This document shows, piece after piece, positions 44,575 through 53,486 of a DNA stretch of 64,000 nucleotides (within the stretch, counting starts at the first letter, position 1; each line of letters begins with the position of its first letter). The notes under the pieces are model-generated. The model was not told where the DNA came from. It worked only from the letters and a program-made list of their open reading frames with translations, and made no database searches. The stretch is from Paenibacillus rhizovicinus (lineage in GTDB: Bacteria; Bacillota; Bacilli; Paenibacillales; Paenibacillaceae), in assembly GCF_010365285.1 (NCBI RefSeq), contig NZ_CP048286.1, forward strand, positions 1,350,001 to 1,414,000. Reading direction: 5' to 3'. The translations under genes and the position numbers were made by a program.

Positions 44575-45483
44575 TTAGTGCGGACGGCGATCATGCTCGC
44601 TGTTCATCCTGTACACGTTCCTAAGATATTCGGTGGGCGACTCGCCCATCACCTTCTTGAATACGCGGCTGAAATAATAGGGACTTTCGAATTGAACCTC
44701 ATAGCTGACCTCGGTGATGTTCATCGAGGTATTTTTCAATAATTCGGCCGCCTTCTGAATCCGCCGTCTCTCATGGTACTTGGATATAGCCATGCCGTAC
44801 TTGGCCTTGAACAACGTCGTCAAATACCGGTAATTGTGTTGGAAATGCGCTTGGATTCGTTCCGTATCCAGCTTCTCCCCGCAATGTGCTTCCAAGAAAA
44901 CGGCAAGCTTCTGCGCGAGTGCCTCCGACTTGCTGCGCGGTTTGCCCGGCTGCGAACCCCTATGCAAATCCAGCAGCAGAGCCATTAGTTCCATGCTCAA
45001 ATAGAGATGCTTCAACGATTGGGGAGCATGGTTCAGCGCGTTGATCTCGGTTATGCGCTTCAATTGCTGCGGCATTCCGCCGACGCTGATCGTCTTAGGC
45101 AGTAGGATAGCAAAATCGTAGTCTCCCGGCGTCAAGATGCCGGGAGCATGCATCTTCGGCAGCGGCCGCGGAGCGTCCGCCTGCTCCCCCGATGCTGCTG
45201 CCTCGCCGCAAGAATCGTAAAAATGAATCCAGACCGTAGACGTACCGGGCATCGTTCCCTCTCCGCCCCAATGATGCAGACCCCGCTTTAGAAAGAGGAT
45301 TTGGCCATCCCTCAGCAAGTACTCCGTTCCTTCTTCGACGACTTGCATTTGACCTTGAATACAATAAATCAGCACATGATAATCCGCCGCGCGATCAGGA
45401 TGAATCCAGCCCGGCTCGGTTAGCGTCGTTCCGATATCCCGGATATATGGATAGTGCATGGCGGATATAGTGACTTCGTTCAC
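44575..45483 (-). CDS. AraC-family transcriptional regulator
   Basis: A 302-residue regulator: N-terminal cupin sensor (ADYHVLIYCIQGQMQVVEEG) and C-terminal double HTH (TERIQAHFQHNYRYLTTLFKA, ITEVSYEVQFESPYYFSRVFK). The start is GTG with AAAGGAGGG seven bases upstream. Convergent with the Gfo/Idh gene. Confidence 0.92.
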   Translation of the reverse strand: MNEVTISAMHYPYIRDIGTTLTEPGWIHPDRAADYHVLIYCIQGQMQVVEEGTEYLLRDGQILFLKRGLHHWGGEGTMPGTSTVWIHFYDSCGEAAASGEQADAPRPLPKMHAPGILTPGDYDFAILLPKTISVGGMPQQLKRITEINALNHAPQSLKHLYLSMELMALLLDLHRGSQPGKPRSKSEALAQKLAVFLEAHCGEKLDTERIQAHFQHNYRYLTTLFKAKYGMAISKYHERRRIQKAAELLKNTSMNITEVSYEVQFESPYYFSRVFKKVMGESPTEYLRNVYRMNSEHDRRPH

Positions 45484-45521
45484 GGCAACGCCCTCCTTTA
45501 TGCGGCATTCCTGCTCTGCGT

Positions 45522-45560
45522 GCCTCTATCGCCTCTATCGCCTCTATCGCCTCTATCGCC
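45522..45560. repeat. 9-bp tandem repeat GCCTCTATC
   Basis: Four exact copies (45522, 45531, 45540, 45549) and a partial fifth, about 40 bp upstream of the AraC start. Confidence 0.93.
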
Positions 45561-45653
45561 TGCAACGGGCGGATGAGATAGATTCCGTTCTCGTCCATTA
45601 TATCAGAGCGCATCCGCTGTCGCGCGAGTACGGCGTTCTCGGTTACGCCTGCC

Positions 45654-45683
45654 AAAAAAAGCTTCGGCGCACAACGCCGAAGC
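45654..45683 (-). terminator. Terminator of the gerA-type operon
   Basis: On the minus strand a perfect 9-bp stem GCTTCGGCG/CGCCGAAGC followed by TTTTTTT, 27 bp after the stop of the germination permease. Confidence 0.93.
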
Positions 45684-45710
45684 CCTTACGACAAGCCAGC
45701 TTGATCCGGC

Positions 45711-46808
45711 CTATTTCTCTTGCTGCGCAACCAGTTGCCCTCGCATAAGACTGACGAGTAATAAGGCAATGGGCAAGCCTACGATGAAGATCGGGAAAAT
45801 GTAGATGATCCAGATAAATTTTGCGTAATCCAGCATCCCGACGACATTAGCGGGCACCAAGGAGATCGCGAACAGGATCGTTGCAACAAATCCGATCGCC
45901 GCCTTCCAATTCTTAATGCCGAGCAACTGAGCCGTCCCGTAGCTGTTGATGAACAAATAGCTGGCCAGCTTGACGAATACGCTGAATATCCAGATGAACA
46001 TGATCCAAACATCCATGTTTTGGATAAATTCAAGATAATTAATAAATCGCACCATACTGAAATAAGGAAAAATCAAGGATGATCCAATATTGGTGCCAAA
46101 GGTCATAATGACCATGATGGATGTAAGGATCGCAATCACAGAAGCGATGCAAATGGCAAACAGCGCCGGCTTCATCATCTTTTTCGCATTTGCGACGAAC
46201 GGCGTCAGCATCATGATCATCATGGATTCGCCTAGAAAGGAGGCATTCACGAACGAGCCCTTTATGATGTGGGCCGCGCCGGAGTCTGCGTAAACGGGAA
46301 AGAGCAGATCGATATGCAGGTTGGACGCATTCAAGCCGAAAGTAATGACGATGCCGATCAAGAGCAAGGGACCGGCCAGTTGGCTGAAACGGGCGATCGC
46401 CTCGACGCTGCCCGCGAAATTGATGTAAATCATCACCGCAACCATCAGTCCCGATATGATCCACATCGGGGTATCGTGGAATAAGTATTGTTTAATGAAC
46501 AGGGAAAATATTCGCAGGATATCCGCGGACACCGATATCCACATCAGGATATACAACGCAGCGAACAGCTTGCCGACCCATTTCCCGAGCAGCTTCTGGA
46601 CAAATTCCACGAGCGTATGCGAAGCATGCCGTTGGCAAAGCAGGATGACAATCAACGTCACGAACAGTCCAATGACACCGGCCACGGCCAAGGAGATCCA
46701 AGCATCTTGTCTCGCAATCTCGATGGTGGGAGACACCGTCAGCCAAATGCTCATTGAAATTTCCAACGTCGTTAACATCCAAAACAGCTGCCAAGGCGAT
46801 ATTCTCAT
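45711..46808 (-). CDS. GerAB-family spore germination permease
   Basis: About 365 residues with ten predicted membrane segments of the APC fold, the B subunit of a nutrient germinant receptor in the spore inner membrane. Start at 46808 has AGGAGGT and overlaps the C-subunit stop (ATGA). The opening ISPWQLFWMLTTLEIS is typical. Last gene of the A-C-B operon. Ligand unknown. Confidence 0.93.
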   Translation of the reverse strand: MRISPWQLFWMLTTLEISMSIWLTVSPTIEIARQDAWISLAVAGVIGLFVTLIVILLCQRHASHTLVEFVQKLLGKWVGKLFAALYILMWISVSADILRIFSLFIKQYLFHDTPMWIISGLMVAVMIYINFAGSVEAIARFSQLAGPLLLIGIVITFGLNASNLHIDLLFPVYADSGAAHIIKGSFVNASFLGESMMIMMLTPFVANAKKMMKPALFAICIASVIAILTSIMVIMTFGTNIGSSLIFPYFSMVRFINYLEFIQNMDVWIMFIWIFSVFVKLASYLFINSYGTAQLLGIKNWKAAIGFVATILFAISLVPANVVGMLDYAKFIWIIYIFPIFIVGLPIALLLVSLMRGQLVAQQEK

Positions 46809-47965
46809 TTTTGACCTCCTAATCCAGGGATACGTTTGCCGACATCCCCCGTACTTTGAATTTTCAATTTGACCGTTACCGATACCTCGACCGTCGGGAA
46901 TAGCCGGTCCCATTGCGTACGAAGCTTCTTCCATTGGTAGGGATGCTCTCTGTGAAATTCTTCTCCGATCCCGAACACGTCCTGTCCATACTTAAGCTGC
47001 ACTTTTTTGATCGTCGCTTCGACCTGCTTCGCTTTGATCTGGTTCAGCTTACGCTCGAGCGGAATGCGTTGGGAGGTATTGGAGAAATCGTAATTCGTAT
47101 TGTTTTCGAGCAGCCTGCCGTTTCCCGAGAGCTTCACGTAGGCTTTCAACCGATTTCCGATGATTTCGGTACGGACGGATTTCTTCAAGTTGGATTCGTA
47201 TAAGGATACTTTGCCTGTACCCGTTTCCTCCGTAATGAACTGGTTCTTCATCACGCCTTTGACCCAGAACAATTCCAAGGACTCTCTGCCGCTCACCTCT
47301 CCGACCATCTGCAGGCGCTTATTAAAGATCGCAACCGACCGCACTTGGAAACTATCCTGCTTCTCTTGTTCATTCTGAGGCGCGATCTCAATCATCGGCA
47401 TAGAAGGACGAACGCCGTCCCGTCCTGCATCGAGCAGGACGTCTCTTAGGGAGGTGTCCCCTAAGCGGCAAAACCGGTCTTGGTCCACGGCCACGATCGA
47501 TGAAAATTGATTAAATGGGCTGACGATATCCAATGCGTCCTTTCCTTCCCCGTTATTCACGACGAAGATGCCCGTCCGCATGCGCGTATCTGTATTTCGG
47601 GTAAATTGATCCATAATATCGCCGATACCCTGACGGGCCAGCTTTTCGCCGAAGAAGATGGACCTGCGATGTCCCAAGAACACCTTGCGGGGCAGCTTAT
47701 CTTGAACCTGCTGCGTCAAATCAATGATCGAAGAGCCGGTTGCCGATATGACGATGCTGCCTCTCTGCTCGCTTCCCCCTCCGCCGTTTGCATTCCTAAA
47801 ACCTGCAGGAACCGCGATTTGAGCGCTTTTTCTGATTTGCCCATCCCCCGCCGAATCCAACGCATCCCCGATCCAGAACGCGTAATCATTGATTTCATTC
47901 CTGTCCCAGCATCCGGAAATGAACGCTAGCATCGCCAGCCACGTCATGACGCGCAGGTGCTTCAT
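46805..47965 (-). CDS. GerAC-family germination lipoprotein
   Basis: A 386-residue lipoprotein. Signal peptide 1-18 with lipobox FISGC (lipidated Cys19) followed by WDRNEIND, the family's usual mature N-terminus. C subunit of the germinant receptor. Start overlaps the A-subunit stop by 4 bases. Length fits the family. Confidence 0.94.
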   Translation of the reverse strand: MKHLRVMTWLAMLAFISGCWDRNEINDYAFWIGDALDSAGDGQIRKSAQIAVPAGFRNANGGGGSEQRGSIVISATGSSIIDLTQQVQDKLPRKVFLGHRRSIFFGEKLARQGIGDIMDQFTRNTDTRMRTGIFVVNNGEGKDALDIVSPFNQFSSIVAVDQDRFCRLGDTSLRDVLLDAGRDGVRPSMPMIEIAPQNEQEKQDSFQVRSVAIFNKRLQMVGEVSGRESLELFWVKGVMKNQFITEETGTGKVSLYESNLKKSVRTEIIGNRLKAYVKLSGNGRLLENNTNYDFSNTSQRIPLERKLNQIKAKQVEATIKKVQLKYGQDVFGIGEEFHREHPYQWKKLRTQWDRLFPTVEVSVTVKLKIQSTGDVGKRIPGLGGQK

Positions 47966-49359
47966 TGCCGTTTCGGCGCCGGTACATACCGTCTATTCAT
48001 TCGAATGATCGCATCCTTCCAGAAATTTTTCCGGATTGGCGCTACGGGGGTCAAGTAAGGCGTGCCGAACGATTTCAGTGTGACAAGGTGAATCATAATG
48101 ACCATCACTCCGATCGCGACGCCGTACAGACCAAGGAATCCTCCTGCGACGAGCAGCGGGAAACGCAGCATACGAAACGGCAATGCCAAGCTGTAGCTGG
48201 GAAAAGCGAACGATGCAATTCCGGTGCCGGCAACGATCATTACGATTGGTGCCGAGATGAATCCGGCTTGGACGGCCGCCTCCCCGATTACGAGCGCGCC
48301 TACGATGCTGACGGCAGAACCGATCGCTTTAGGCAAACGAAGGCCGGCTTCCCGCAGTCCTTCGAACATCAACTCCATCAGCAGCGTCTCGATGACGGTC
48401 GGAAACGGGATTCCTTCCCTGGAAGCGGATATGCTCAACATTAGAGCAAGGGGAATCATTTGCGGATGGAACGTCGTAAGCGCAACGTACACGGAAGGCA
48501 GCAAGCACGACAGAATAGCAAGCAGCAGCCGTAGAATTCTCACTGCCGAGACGTAGATGAAGCGTTCATAGTGGTCTTCCGCCGCTTGAAGTCCAGCCCA
48601 AAATGTCATCGGCAGCAGCAAGGCGTTCGGAGATCCATCGACAATGATGGCTACCCTGCCTGCCAATAAACTTGCAGATACCGTATCCGGACGTTCCGTA
48701 TTTTGAATTTGCGGAAATAGGGATAAGCTCTTGTCCTCTATGTATTCCTCTATATAAGCGGGATCCAGTACTTGATTCGTGCGCACGGATTGAAGTCTTC
48801 TATGAACCTCTTCCAGCAGCCCCGGTTTGACCTTCTCCTCCACATAGGCAACGACGTACTCCGTGTTGGTTAGCTCGCCTGCCAGATGCATTTCGAACTT
48901 TAACGAAGGATGGCTGATTTTTCTTCGTATCAGGCTTAAATTCGTTTTGAGGTCTTCCGTGAATCCTTCCCGCGGACCGCGAATGGCCGCTTCATTCGAC
49001 GGCTCATTGATTGCGCGTTGTTTGAACGAGGCCAGATCCGCCAAGAATGCGAAAGGCTGGCCTTCCACGAAAATAGCCGTGCCGCCTTTTAAGACTTTGG
49101 CCACGACTTCCGATAAACGATAAACGCTTGTATATTGTGCCAAACGATTCAAGTCTCGCGTAATCATGCAGGCCGAAATAATAGCTTCTAATTTATTGGA
49201 ATCCGTCAGCTCTTCGATATAAACGAGCAGGATTTCCGAGTGATCCGACATTTTTAAAGGTCTAAATACGATGTCTGCGCAATTATGGAACACATGCCGC
49301 AGCGCATCGTGATTCACGCTGACGCGTTCATTCACGTCCACCGGAAGATTAGCGTTCAT
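47962..49359 (-). CDS. GerAA-family spore germination protein
   Basis: About 465 residues. A soluble N-terminal domain (about 1-240) precedes five membrane segments in the second half (AVRILRLLLAILSCLLPS, LVIGEAAVQAGFISAP, and others). VNPGRVAIIVDGSPNALLLP-type segment GRVAIIVDGSPNALLLP is characteristic of the family. A subunit of the germinant receptor. Start chosen at 49359 with AGGTGGG; an ATG at 49371 sits too close to it. First gene of the operon. Confidence 0.93.
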   Translation of the reverse strand: MNANLPVDVNERVSVNHDALRHVFHNCADIVFRPLKMSDHSEILLVYIEELTDSNKLEAIISACMITRDLNRLAQYTSVYRLSEVVAKVLKGGTAIFVEGQPFAFLADLASFKQRAINEPSNEAAIRGPREGFTEDLKTNLSLIRRKISHPSLKFEMHLAGELTNTEYVVAYVEEKVKPGLLEEVHRRLQSVRTNQVLDPAYIEEYIEDKSLSLFPQIQNTERPDTVSASLLAGRVAIIVDGSPNALLLPMTFWAGLQAAEDHYERFIYVSAVRILRLLLAILSCLLPSVYVALTTFHPQMIPLALMLSISASREGIPFPTVIETLLMELMFEGLREAGLRLPKAIGSAVSIVGALVIGEAAVQAGFISAPIVMIVAGTGIASFAFPSYSLALPFRMLRFPLLVAGGFLGLYGVAIGVMVIMIHLVTLKSFGTPYLTPVAPIRKNFWKDAIIRMNRRYVPAPKRQ

Positions 49360-49405
49360 GTGACATCCCACCTACGTTCACTGGTTGCGAGTTGATGAAG
49401 CCGAA

Positions 49406-49435
49406 AGGGAAGCATAGTAATCACTATGCTTCCCT
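49406..49435. other. Perfect 13-bp inverted repeat before the gerA-type operon
   Basis: AGGGAAGCATAGT and its exact complement with an AATC loop, 47 bp upstream of the first ger gene. On the minus strand only CCCTTTCGG follows, so a terminator role is weak; an operator or leader hairpin is possible. Confidence 0.75.
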
Positions 49436-49480
49436 GAAATTCCCAGCCTATTCATAGGCGCCGCGGACGTCACGGCTTCT

Positions 49481-49505
49481 TTCCTTTCCTTTCCTTTCCT
49501 TTCCT
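49481..49505. repeat. 5-bp tandem repeat TTCCT
   Basis: Five exact units, in the promoter-side region of the gerA-type operon and eight bases from the sigK remnant. Confidence 0.93.
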
Positions 49506-49513
49506 GATTGGAT

Positions 49514-49591
49514 GCTTTCGGTCGCCTTGATTTGTCCGATTATGCCGATGGAGATGATATCTTCTAGACCCTCCCATGTGTTGTCGAATTT
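49514..49591 (-). pseudogene. Decayed fragment of sigK
   Basis: This 78-bp stretch aligns without gaps to 50133-50210 inside sigK, with 12 differences. On the minus strand it reads KFDNTWEGLEDIISIGIIGQ and so on, against [20 protein letters not shown] in SigK (codons 68-93). No start codon or flanking homology is visible, so it cannot be a gene. Confidence 0.88.
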
Positions 49592-49661
49592 AAAGTATAT
49601 TATCAGCCTTATGTTTCAGCAGGTTACTGTACTTTTGTTACGTATAGACAAACTATGTAAA

Positions 49662-49684
49662 TAAAAAAAGCCGGCATCGCCGGC
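49662..49684 (-). terminator. Terminator of sigK
   Basis: GCCGGC-ATC-GCCGGC stem with TTTTTTTAT downstream on the minus strand, 26 bp after the sigK stop. Confidence 0.9.
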
Positions 49685-49709
49685 TTCTTTAGCATAACAA
49701 AGCTAATCC

Positions 49710-50411
49710 TCACTTCTTCGCCTTATAAAACTCATGGTACAGCTTCATCAGCGCCCGCTTCTCGATGCGCGACACGTACGAGCGCGAAATGCCGAGCTCC
49801 TTCGCGATTTCCCGCTGCGTCCGTTCCTCCCCGCCGGTGATGAGGCCGAACCGTCCGACGACGACTTCTTTCTCCCGTTCGTCCAATATGTCCAGGTTTT
49901 TATATATTTTGCTCTTCTCGATTTTCAATTGCACCCGATCCGCGACTTCGTCCGCTTCCGTGCCGAGGATATCGATGAGGGTGATTTCGTTGCCCTCTTT
50001 GTCCGTTCCGATCGGATCGTGCAGGGACACGTCCTTGCGGGTCTTCTTGAGCGACCGAAGATGCATAAGTATTTCGTTTTCTATACAACGAGCAGCGAAC
50101 GTCGCGAGCTTCGTACCTTTTCCCGTCTGAAAGCTTTCGATCGCCTTGATTAATCCGATCGTGCCGATGGAGATGAGATCTTCCAGCCCTTCGCCCGTGT
50201 TGTCGAATTTCTTCACGATGTGAGCCACGAGACGCAGATTGTGCTCGATAAGCAAATTACGCGACTGCTGGTTTCCTTCCGCCATTAGCTGAAGATGCCG
50301 AAGCTCCTCCTCTTCTTGCAGCGGCTGGGGAAAAGCATTGTTTTTGACATAGGAGACAAGAAGCGACAGCTGTTTAATGAACAATGCGATTGCAGCAAAA
50401 AATCCAGGCAT
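49710..50411 (-). CDS. sigK: RNA polymerase sporulation sigma factor SigK (uninterrupted)
   Basis: A 233-residue late mother-cell sigma factor. The N-terminal pro-sequence (about 20 hydrophobic residues, then [13 protein letters not shown]) matches pro-SigK. Region 2 contains [16 protein letters not shown] and the -10 contact segment [14 protein letters not shown]; region 4 carries the [26 protein letters not shown] (shown in part). GGGGGTGG precedes the ATG. Unlike B. subtilis, the gene is not split by a skin element, so it needs only pro-peptide cleavage. Confidence 0.97.
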   Translation of the reverse strand: MPGFFAAIALFIKQLSLLVSYVKNNAFPQPLQEEEELRHLQLMAEGNQQSRNLLIEHNLRLVAHIVKKFDNTGEGLEDLISIGTIGLIKAIESFQTGKGTKLATFAARCIENEILMHLRSLKKTRKDVSLHDPIGTDKEGNEITLIDILGTEADEVADRVQLKIEKSKIYKNLDILDEREKEVVVGRFGLITGGEERTQREIAKELGISRSYVSRIEKRALMKLYHEFYKAKK

Positions 50412-50651
50412 AATACGGCCACCCCCACGATGTAATGGCCGGGCAAGCTCATTAAACTCCCCGACGATTCGAGACTGTTCTACATTCTATGTGGGTGAGC
50501 GCCTAGAAGTGCATGTACCTGTATGGATGTTCCGTTTATAACGATGGACTACGCCGGTTCTTAACTGTCAGCCTCTTTGCTCCTTCGGCTTCTTTGCATC
50601 CATAACGAAGGACCATGGCCCTCCGCCATAGTCCTTCGTTCTTCGTCATGA

Positions 50652-51440
50652 TCAAGGATGCAGCGGCGCAAGCCGTACATCCGCGTTATCTGCAATCAGC
50701 GTATAAAACTCGGGAACCTTCGGATTCGTCGCACCGGGGATCTCCTCGAACGTCCGGATATACAGCCCAGTCGAAGCGATCGCGGTAATGATGTCGCCGA
50801 CCGTCCAGCCTCGCACCAGCACTTTGTTCAGACCGGACTGCTCTTCCTCGGGCAGCAGTTTTCCAAAAGCCACGTCGCCTTCCTTCAAGCTCTCGTCGAA
50901 GTAATCGCCGCTCGGCTGGCTCAGATTCGTCGTGTTCAGCCAGGCGCGCGCGAAGGGATGGAAGTCCGTCAACAGGAACCGGCCGCCAGCGCCAAGCCTG
51001 TGGCGGACGACCGAGAAGATGTCGTTCAAGTTCGTGAAATAGTGCAGCACCCCGAATTCCATCAACACGAAATCGAATTGCCCAAGCCTCTCTTCATCCG
51101 GAATCCGCAAGGCGTCCGAACAGATATACGTCAGATTCACGCCCGCAGCAGCCGCAACCTCCAAGGCATATAAGCGATTTTCTTCCGAGATATCCACGAC
51201 GGTTACCTCTGCCCCCTGCATCGCCATCGCGATTGCCTTTCGGCCATGGGAACCAAGCAGGTTCAGCACGCGCTTCCCCTTCAGATCGCCCGTATATTTC
51301 AACCAATACCGCAAGTTGTGCATACCGCTCTGCTTCAGTTCCTCCGCAAGCTCCGCTGGCGTTCCGTAGCTATGTACCCATGCCTGGTACGCCTTCGTTT
51401 CCCACGCCGCCTTGTTCGCTTTCGCTACTTGCTCATGCAA
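50652..51440 (-). CDS. Class I SAM-dependent methyltransferase
   Basis: A 262-residue Rossmann methyltransferase. Motif I is VLNLLGSHGRKA (near residue 58), the acidic end of strand 2 is VVDIS, and DFVLMEFGVLHYF is motif IV/V. The start is TTG at 51440, with GGGAGGGA eight bases upstream; the nearby ATG is out of frame. Substrate unknown. It is the downstream of two adjacent methyltransferase genes that are not closely similar. Confidence 0.87.
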   Translation of the reverse strand: MHEQVAKANKAAWETKAYQAWVHSYGTPAELAEELKQSGMHNLRYWLKYTGDLKGKRVLNLLGSHGRKAIAMAMQGAEVTVVDISEENRLYALEVAAAAGVNLTYICSDALRIPDEERLGQFDFVLMEFGVLHYFTNLNDIFSVVRHRLGAGGRFLLTDFHPFARAWLNTTNLSQPSGDYFDESLKEGDVAFGKLLPEEEQSGLNKVLVRGWTVGDIITAIASTGLYIRTFEEIPGATNPKVPEFYTLIADNADVRLAPLHP

Positions 51441-51523
51441 CGTTCATCCCTCCCAGGTGGATGCGACTTATACAGATGGATTATTCTACCAGATCGAGTC
51501 TGAATGTCAACCGTTCCGGACTG

Positions 51524-52405
51524 TCATGTTGGGGTTGAGTCCTCCTGCACCGTCCCGAACGTTATCTTCATGCCAGGCGCGTAAGCGGCGAAGACGGAAG
51601 CGTTGAATTCGCGCGATAAGCGATGCTCGGCCTCGTACAGACGGTCGGCTTCGACCGGCGACATGCCCCGCTCGAGCAATTGCAAGGTGAACGGTTCGCG
51701 CTCGCCGGGATCGGCGATTCGTATCCCCTCGAACAGCCGTGCCCGCTCCTCCTCGTCCATGCCCGGGTCATGTAGGTTCACTTTATCGCTCAGCCGGCAC
51801 TGCACGCCGCCCAGCCCGATTCGGGCGAACAGCTTCGGCAGCTTCAAGCCGATGTTGCCGTCCTTCCCCGTCCGGCGGCGGTCGCGCTCGTACAATTCCT
51901 GAAGCAAGCCCAGCGGCGTGACGTCCAATTGCTCGATCCCTTCGTAATCATAGTTGGCCGCGTTGCCGATCCAGTGGGGCTCGAACGCGATCACGAGCCC
52001 GCCGGGACGCACGCATCCTGCCATGGCGCGAAGCAGCGCCTCCGGATCGGCCATATGAAGGAGCACGGCATGGCAGACCGCGATGTCGTATTTGCGTTCG
52101 ACCGCCGTCTTCGTTATATCCCCGACCGTGAACGACGTCTTGTACGGCGCATGCCTGAAGAGAGCGCGCGCGTGTTCGATCAGCCCGGCGCCCATGTCCA
52201 TGCCGTCGTAGGCCGAGCCTTCGGGCAGCAGCGGCAGCAGCCTTGCTCCCATATGGCCGAAGCCGCAGCCAAAATCCATGATATGCATGGGCTTGTCGAT
52301 CTTCCAGACGCGTTCTACCAGAAACTGCACATAATCATCGTTGTAATACAAGCGCTCCGATGCTTTCAAGTAATCAATTTTACCGTCCCAATAATACGTT
52401 TCCAT
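51524..52405 (-). CDS. Class I SAM-dependent methyltransferase
   Basis: A 293-residue methyltransferase. Motif I is IMDFGCGFGHMGARLLP (residues 39-55), with DGMDMG and AVCHAVLLHM following. The C-terminal third is a helical cap. AGGGAG supports the ATG. Target unknown. Confidence 0.88.
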   Translation of the reverse strand: METYYWDGKIDYLKASERLYYNDDYVQFLVERVWKIDKPMHIMDFGCGFGHMGARLLPLLPEGSAYDGMDMGAGLIEHARALFRHAPYKTSFTVGDITKTAVERKYDIAVCHAVLLHMADPEALLRAMAGCVRPGGLVIAFEPHWIGNAANYDYEGIEQLDVTPLGLLQELYERDRRRTGKDGNIGLKLPKLFARIGLGGVQCRLSDKVNLHDPGMDEEERARLFEGIRIADPGEREPFTLQLLERGMSPVEADRLYEAEHRLSREFNASVFAAYAPGMKITFGTVQEDSTPT

Positions 52406-52557
52406 GGTCCAACTCCCTGCTCATACTCGCGCCGCGGTCGCTGTAATAACCATACAGGTTTGGCGAAAAAAACAGTAGACTTATGCTGGAAAAATATATA
52501 TTCTATTATGTATCGATGCCATTTTTACGCGTATCCACATCCGATAAATCATACGAA

Positions 52558-52590
52558 GAGCCACCGTCTAACACGACGGTGGCTCTTGCT
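52558..52590. terminator. Terminator between operons
   Basis: Perfect 10-bp stem GAGCCACCGT/ACGGTGGCTC with an 8-nt loop. The T-rich side is on the plus strand (TTGCTTTTCTTG); on the minus strand it follows the isomerase gene at 52644. Confidence 0.78.
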
Positions 52591-52643
52591 TTTCTTGCTA
52601 TTATTCCGGGCTTAATCGATCTCGCCTTATTTGCACGCTCTAG

Positions 52644-53471
52644 TTATTCCCACGCCATATCCGCCTGCTCCAGCAGCCGTTTCAACGCGCGGACAGCCGT
52701 CACGACGCGTTTGGGATTGCTGGCATGCGGCATGTAATCGTGCAGATGCGGCTCTACGGACAGGAATCCGGCGTACTCGCGCTCCCGAAGCGCTGGCAGC
52801 AGCCGATCGATCTGACCGTCTCCCTCGCCGGCCGGCACGAATCGCCTCGGCTCGGCTGTCGCATCCTTCACATGGATGTAAGCCGCGTACGATTGCAATT
52901 TCGGATAGGCATCCGTCATCGGCTTCACGCCGTTGATGACGAAGTTGCCCGGATCAAGCGCAAGCCGAAGGGAGTCCGATGCGCAATGCTGCAGGATGTC
53001 CAGACAGCGGTCGTCCTTAGCGCCGTACAGATGATCGTCATTCTCCAGTATAAGCGTGACATGATGCTGCGCGGCGATATCGGCCAGCTGCTTCATGCGG
53101 CTCAGCACTTCGTCCCGGCAGTCGTCCAAGCTGGCGTTCTCCGGCAAGTAATACGAGAACACCCGGATATATGGCGTCTCCAGTGCATGCGCGGCCGCGA
53201 TCGCCCGATGCAAGCTCTCGATTTGCGGCGCGAAATCGTCTTGGAGCGCGTATTTGCCAATCGGCGACGCGATGGACGAGATGCCGAAGCCGCGTTCTTT
53301 GGTCATCGCGCGGATTTGCCGGAGCTCTTCTCCGGTCAAATCGAGGACATTCTTGCCCCATACGCCGCGAACCTCGATATGGCGAAGTCCCTCCTGCTGC
53401 AGCACATCCAACTGTTCTTCCAAGTCATGCGAAATCTCATCGGCGAAGCATGTGAGTTTAACGGCAGCCAT
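52644..53471 (-). CDS. Sugar phosphate isomerase/epimerase (TIM barrel)
   Basis: A 275-residue xylose-isomerase-like barrel. Metal-ligand candidates are the glutamate in LILENDDHLYG, LALDPGNF, YIHVKDAT and SVEPHLHD. GGAGGAG precedes the ATG. It follows a Gfo/Idh gene by 15 bp and repeats the arrangement seen at 8535-10471. Confidence 0.9.
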   Translation of the reverse strand: MAAVKLTCFADEISHDLEEQLDVLQQEGLRHIEVRGVWGKNVLDLTGEELRQIRAMTKERGFGISSIASPIGKYALQDDFAPQIESLHRAIAAAHALETPYIRVFSYYLPENASLDDCRDEVLSRMKQLADIAAQHHVTLILENDDHLYGAKDDRCLDILQHCASDSLRLALDPGNFVINGVKPMTDAYPKLQSYAAYIHVKDATAEPRRFVPAGEGDGQIDRLLPALREREYAGFLSVEPHLHDYMPHASNPKRVVTAVRALKRLLEQADMAWE

Positions 53472-53486
53472 GTTCGTTCTCTCCTC

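Noticed and set aside
45458..45748. Small protein with LYR repeats
   Set aside because: The repeat is simply the 9-bp DNA array read through; no ribosome binding site.
49406..49435. Terminator of sigK
   Set aside because: A clear terminator with a T-run already follows sigK at 49662-49684, and this hairpin lacks a T-tract.
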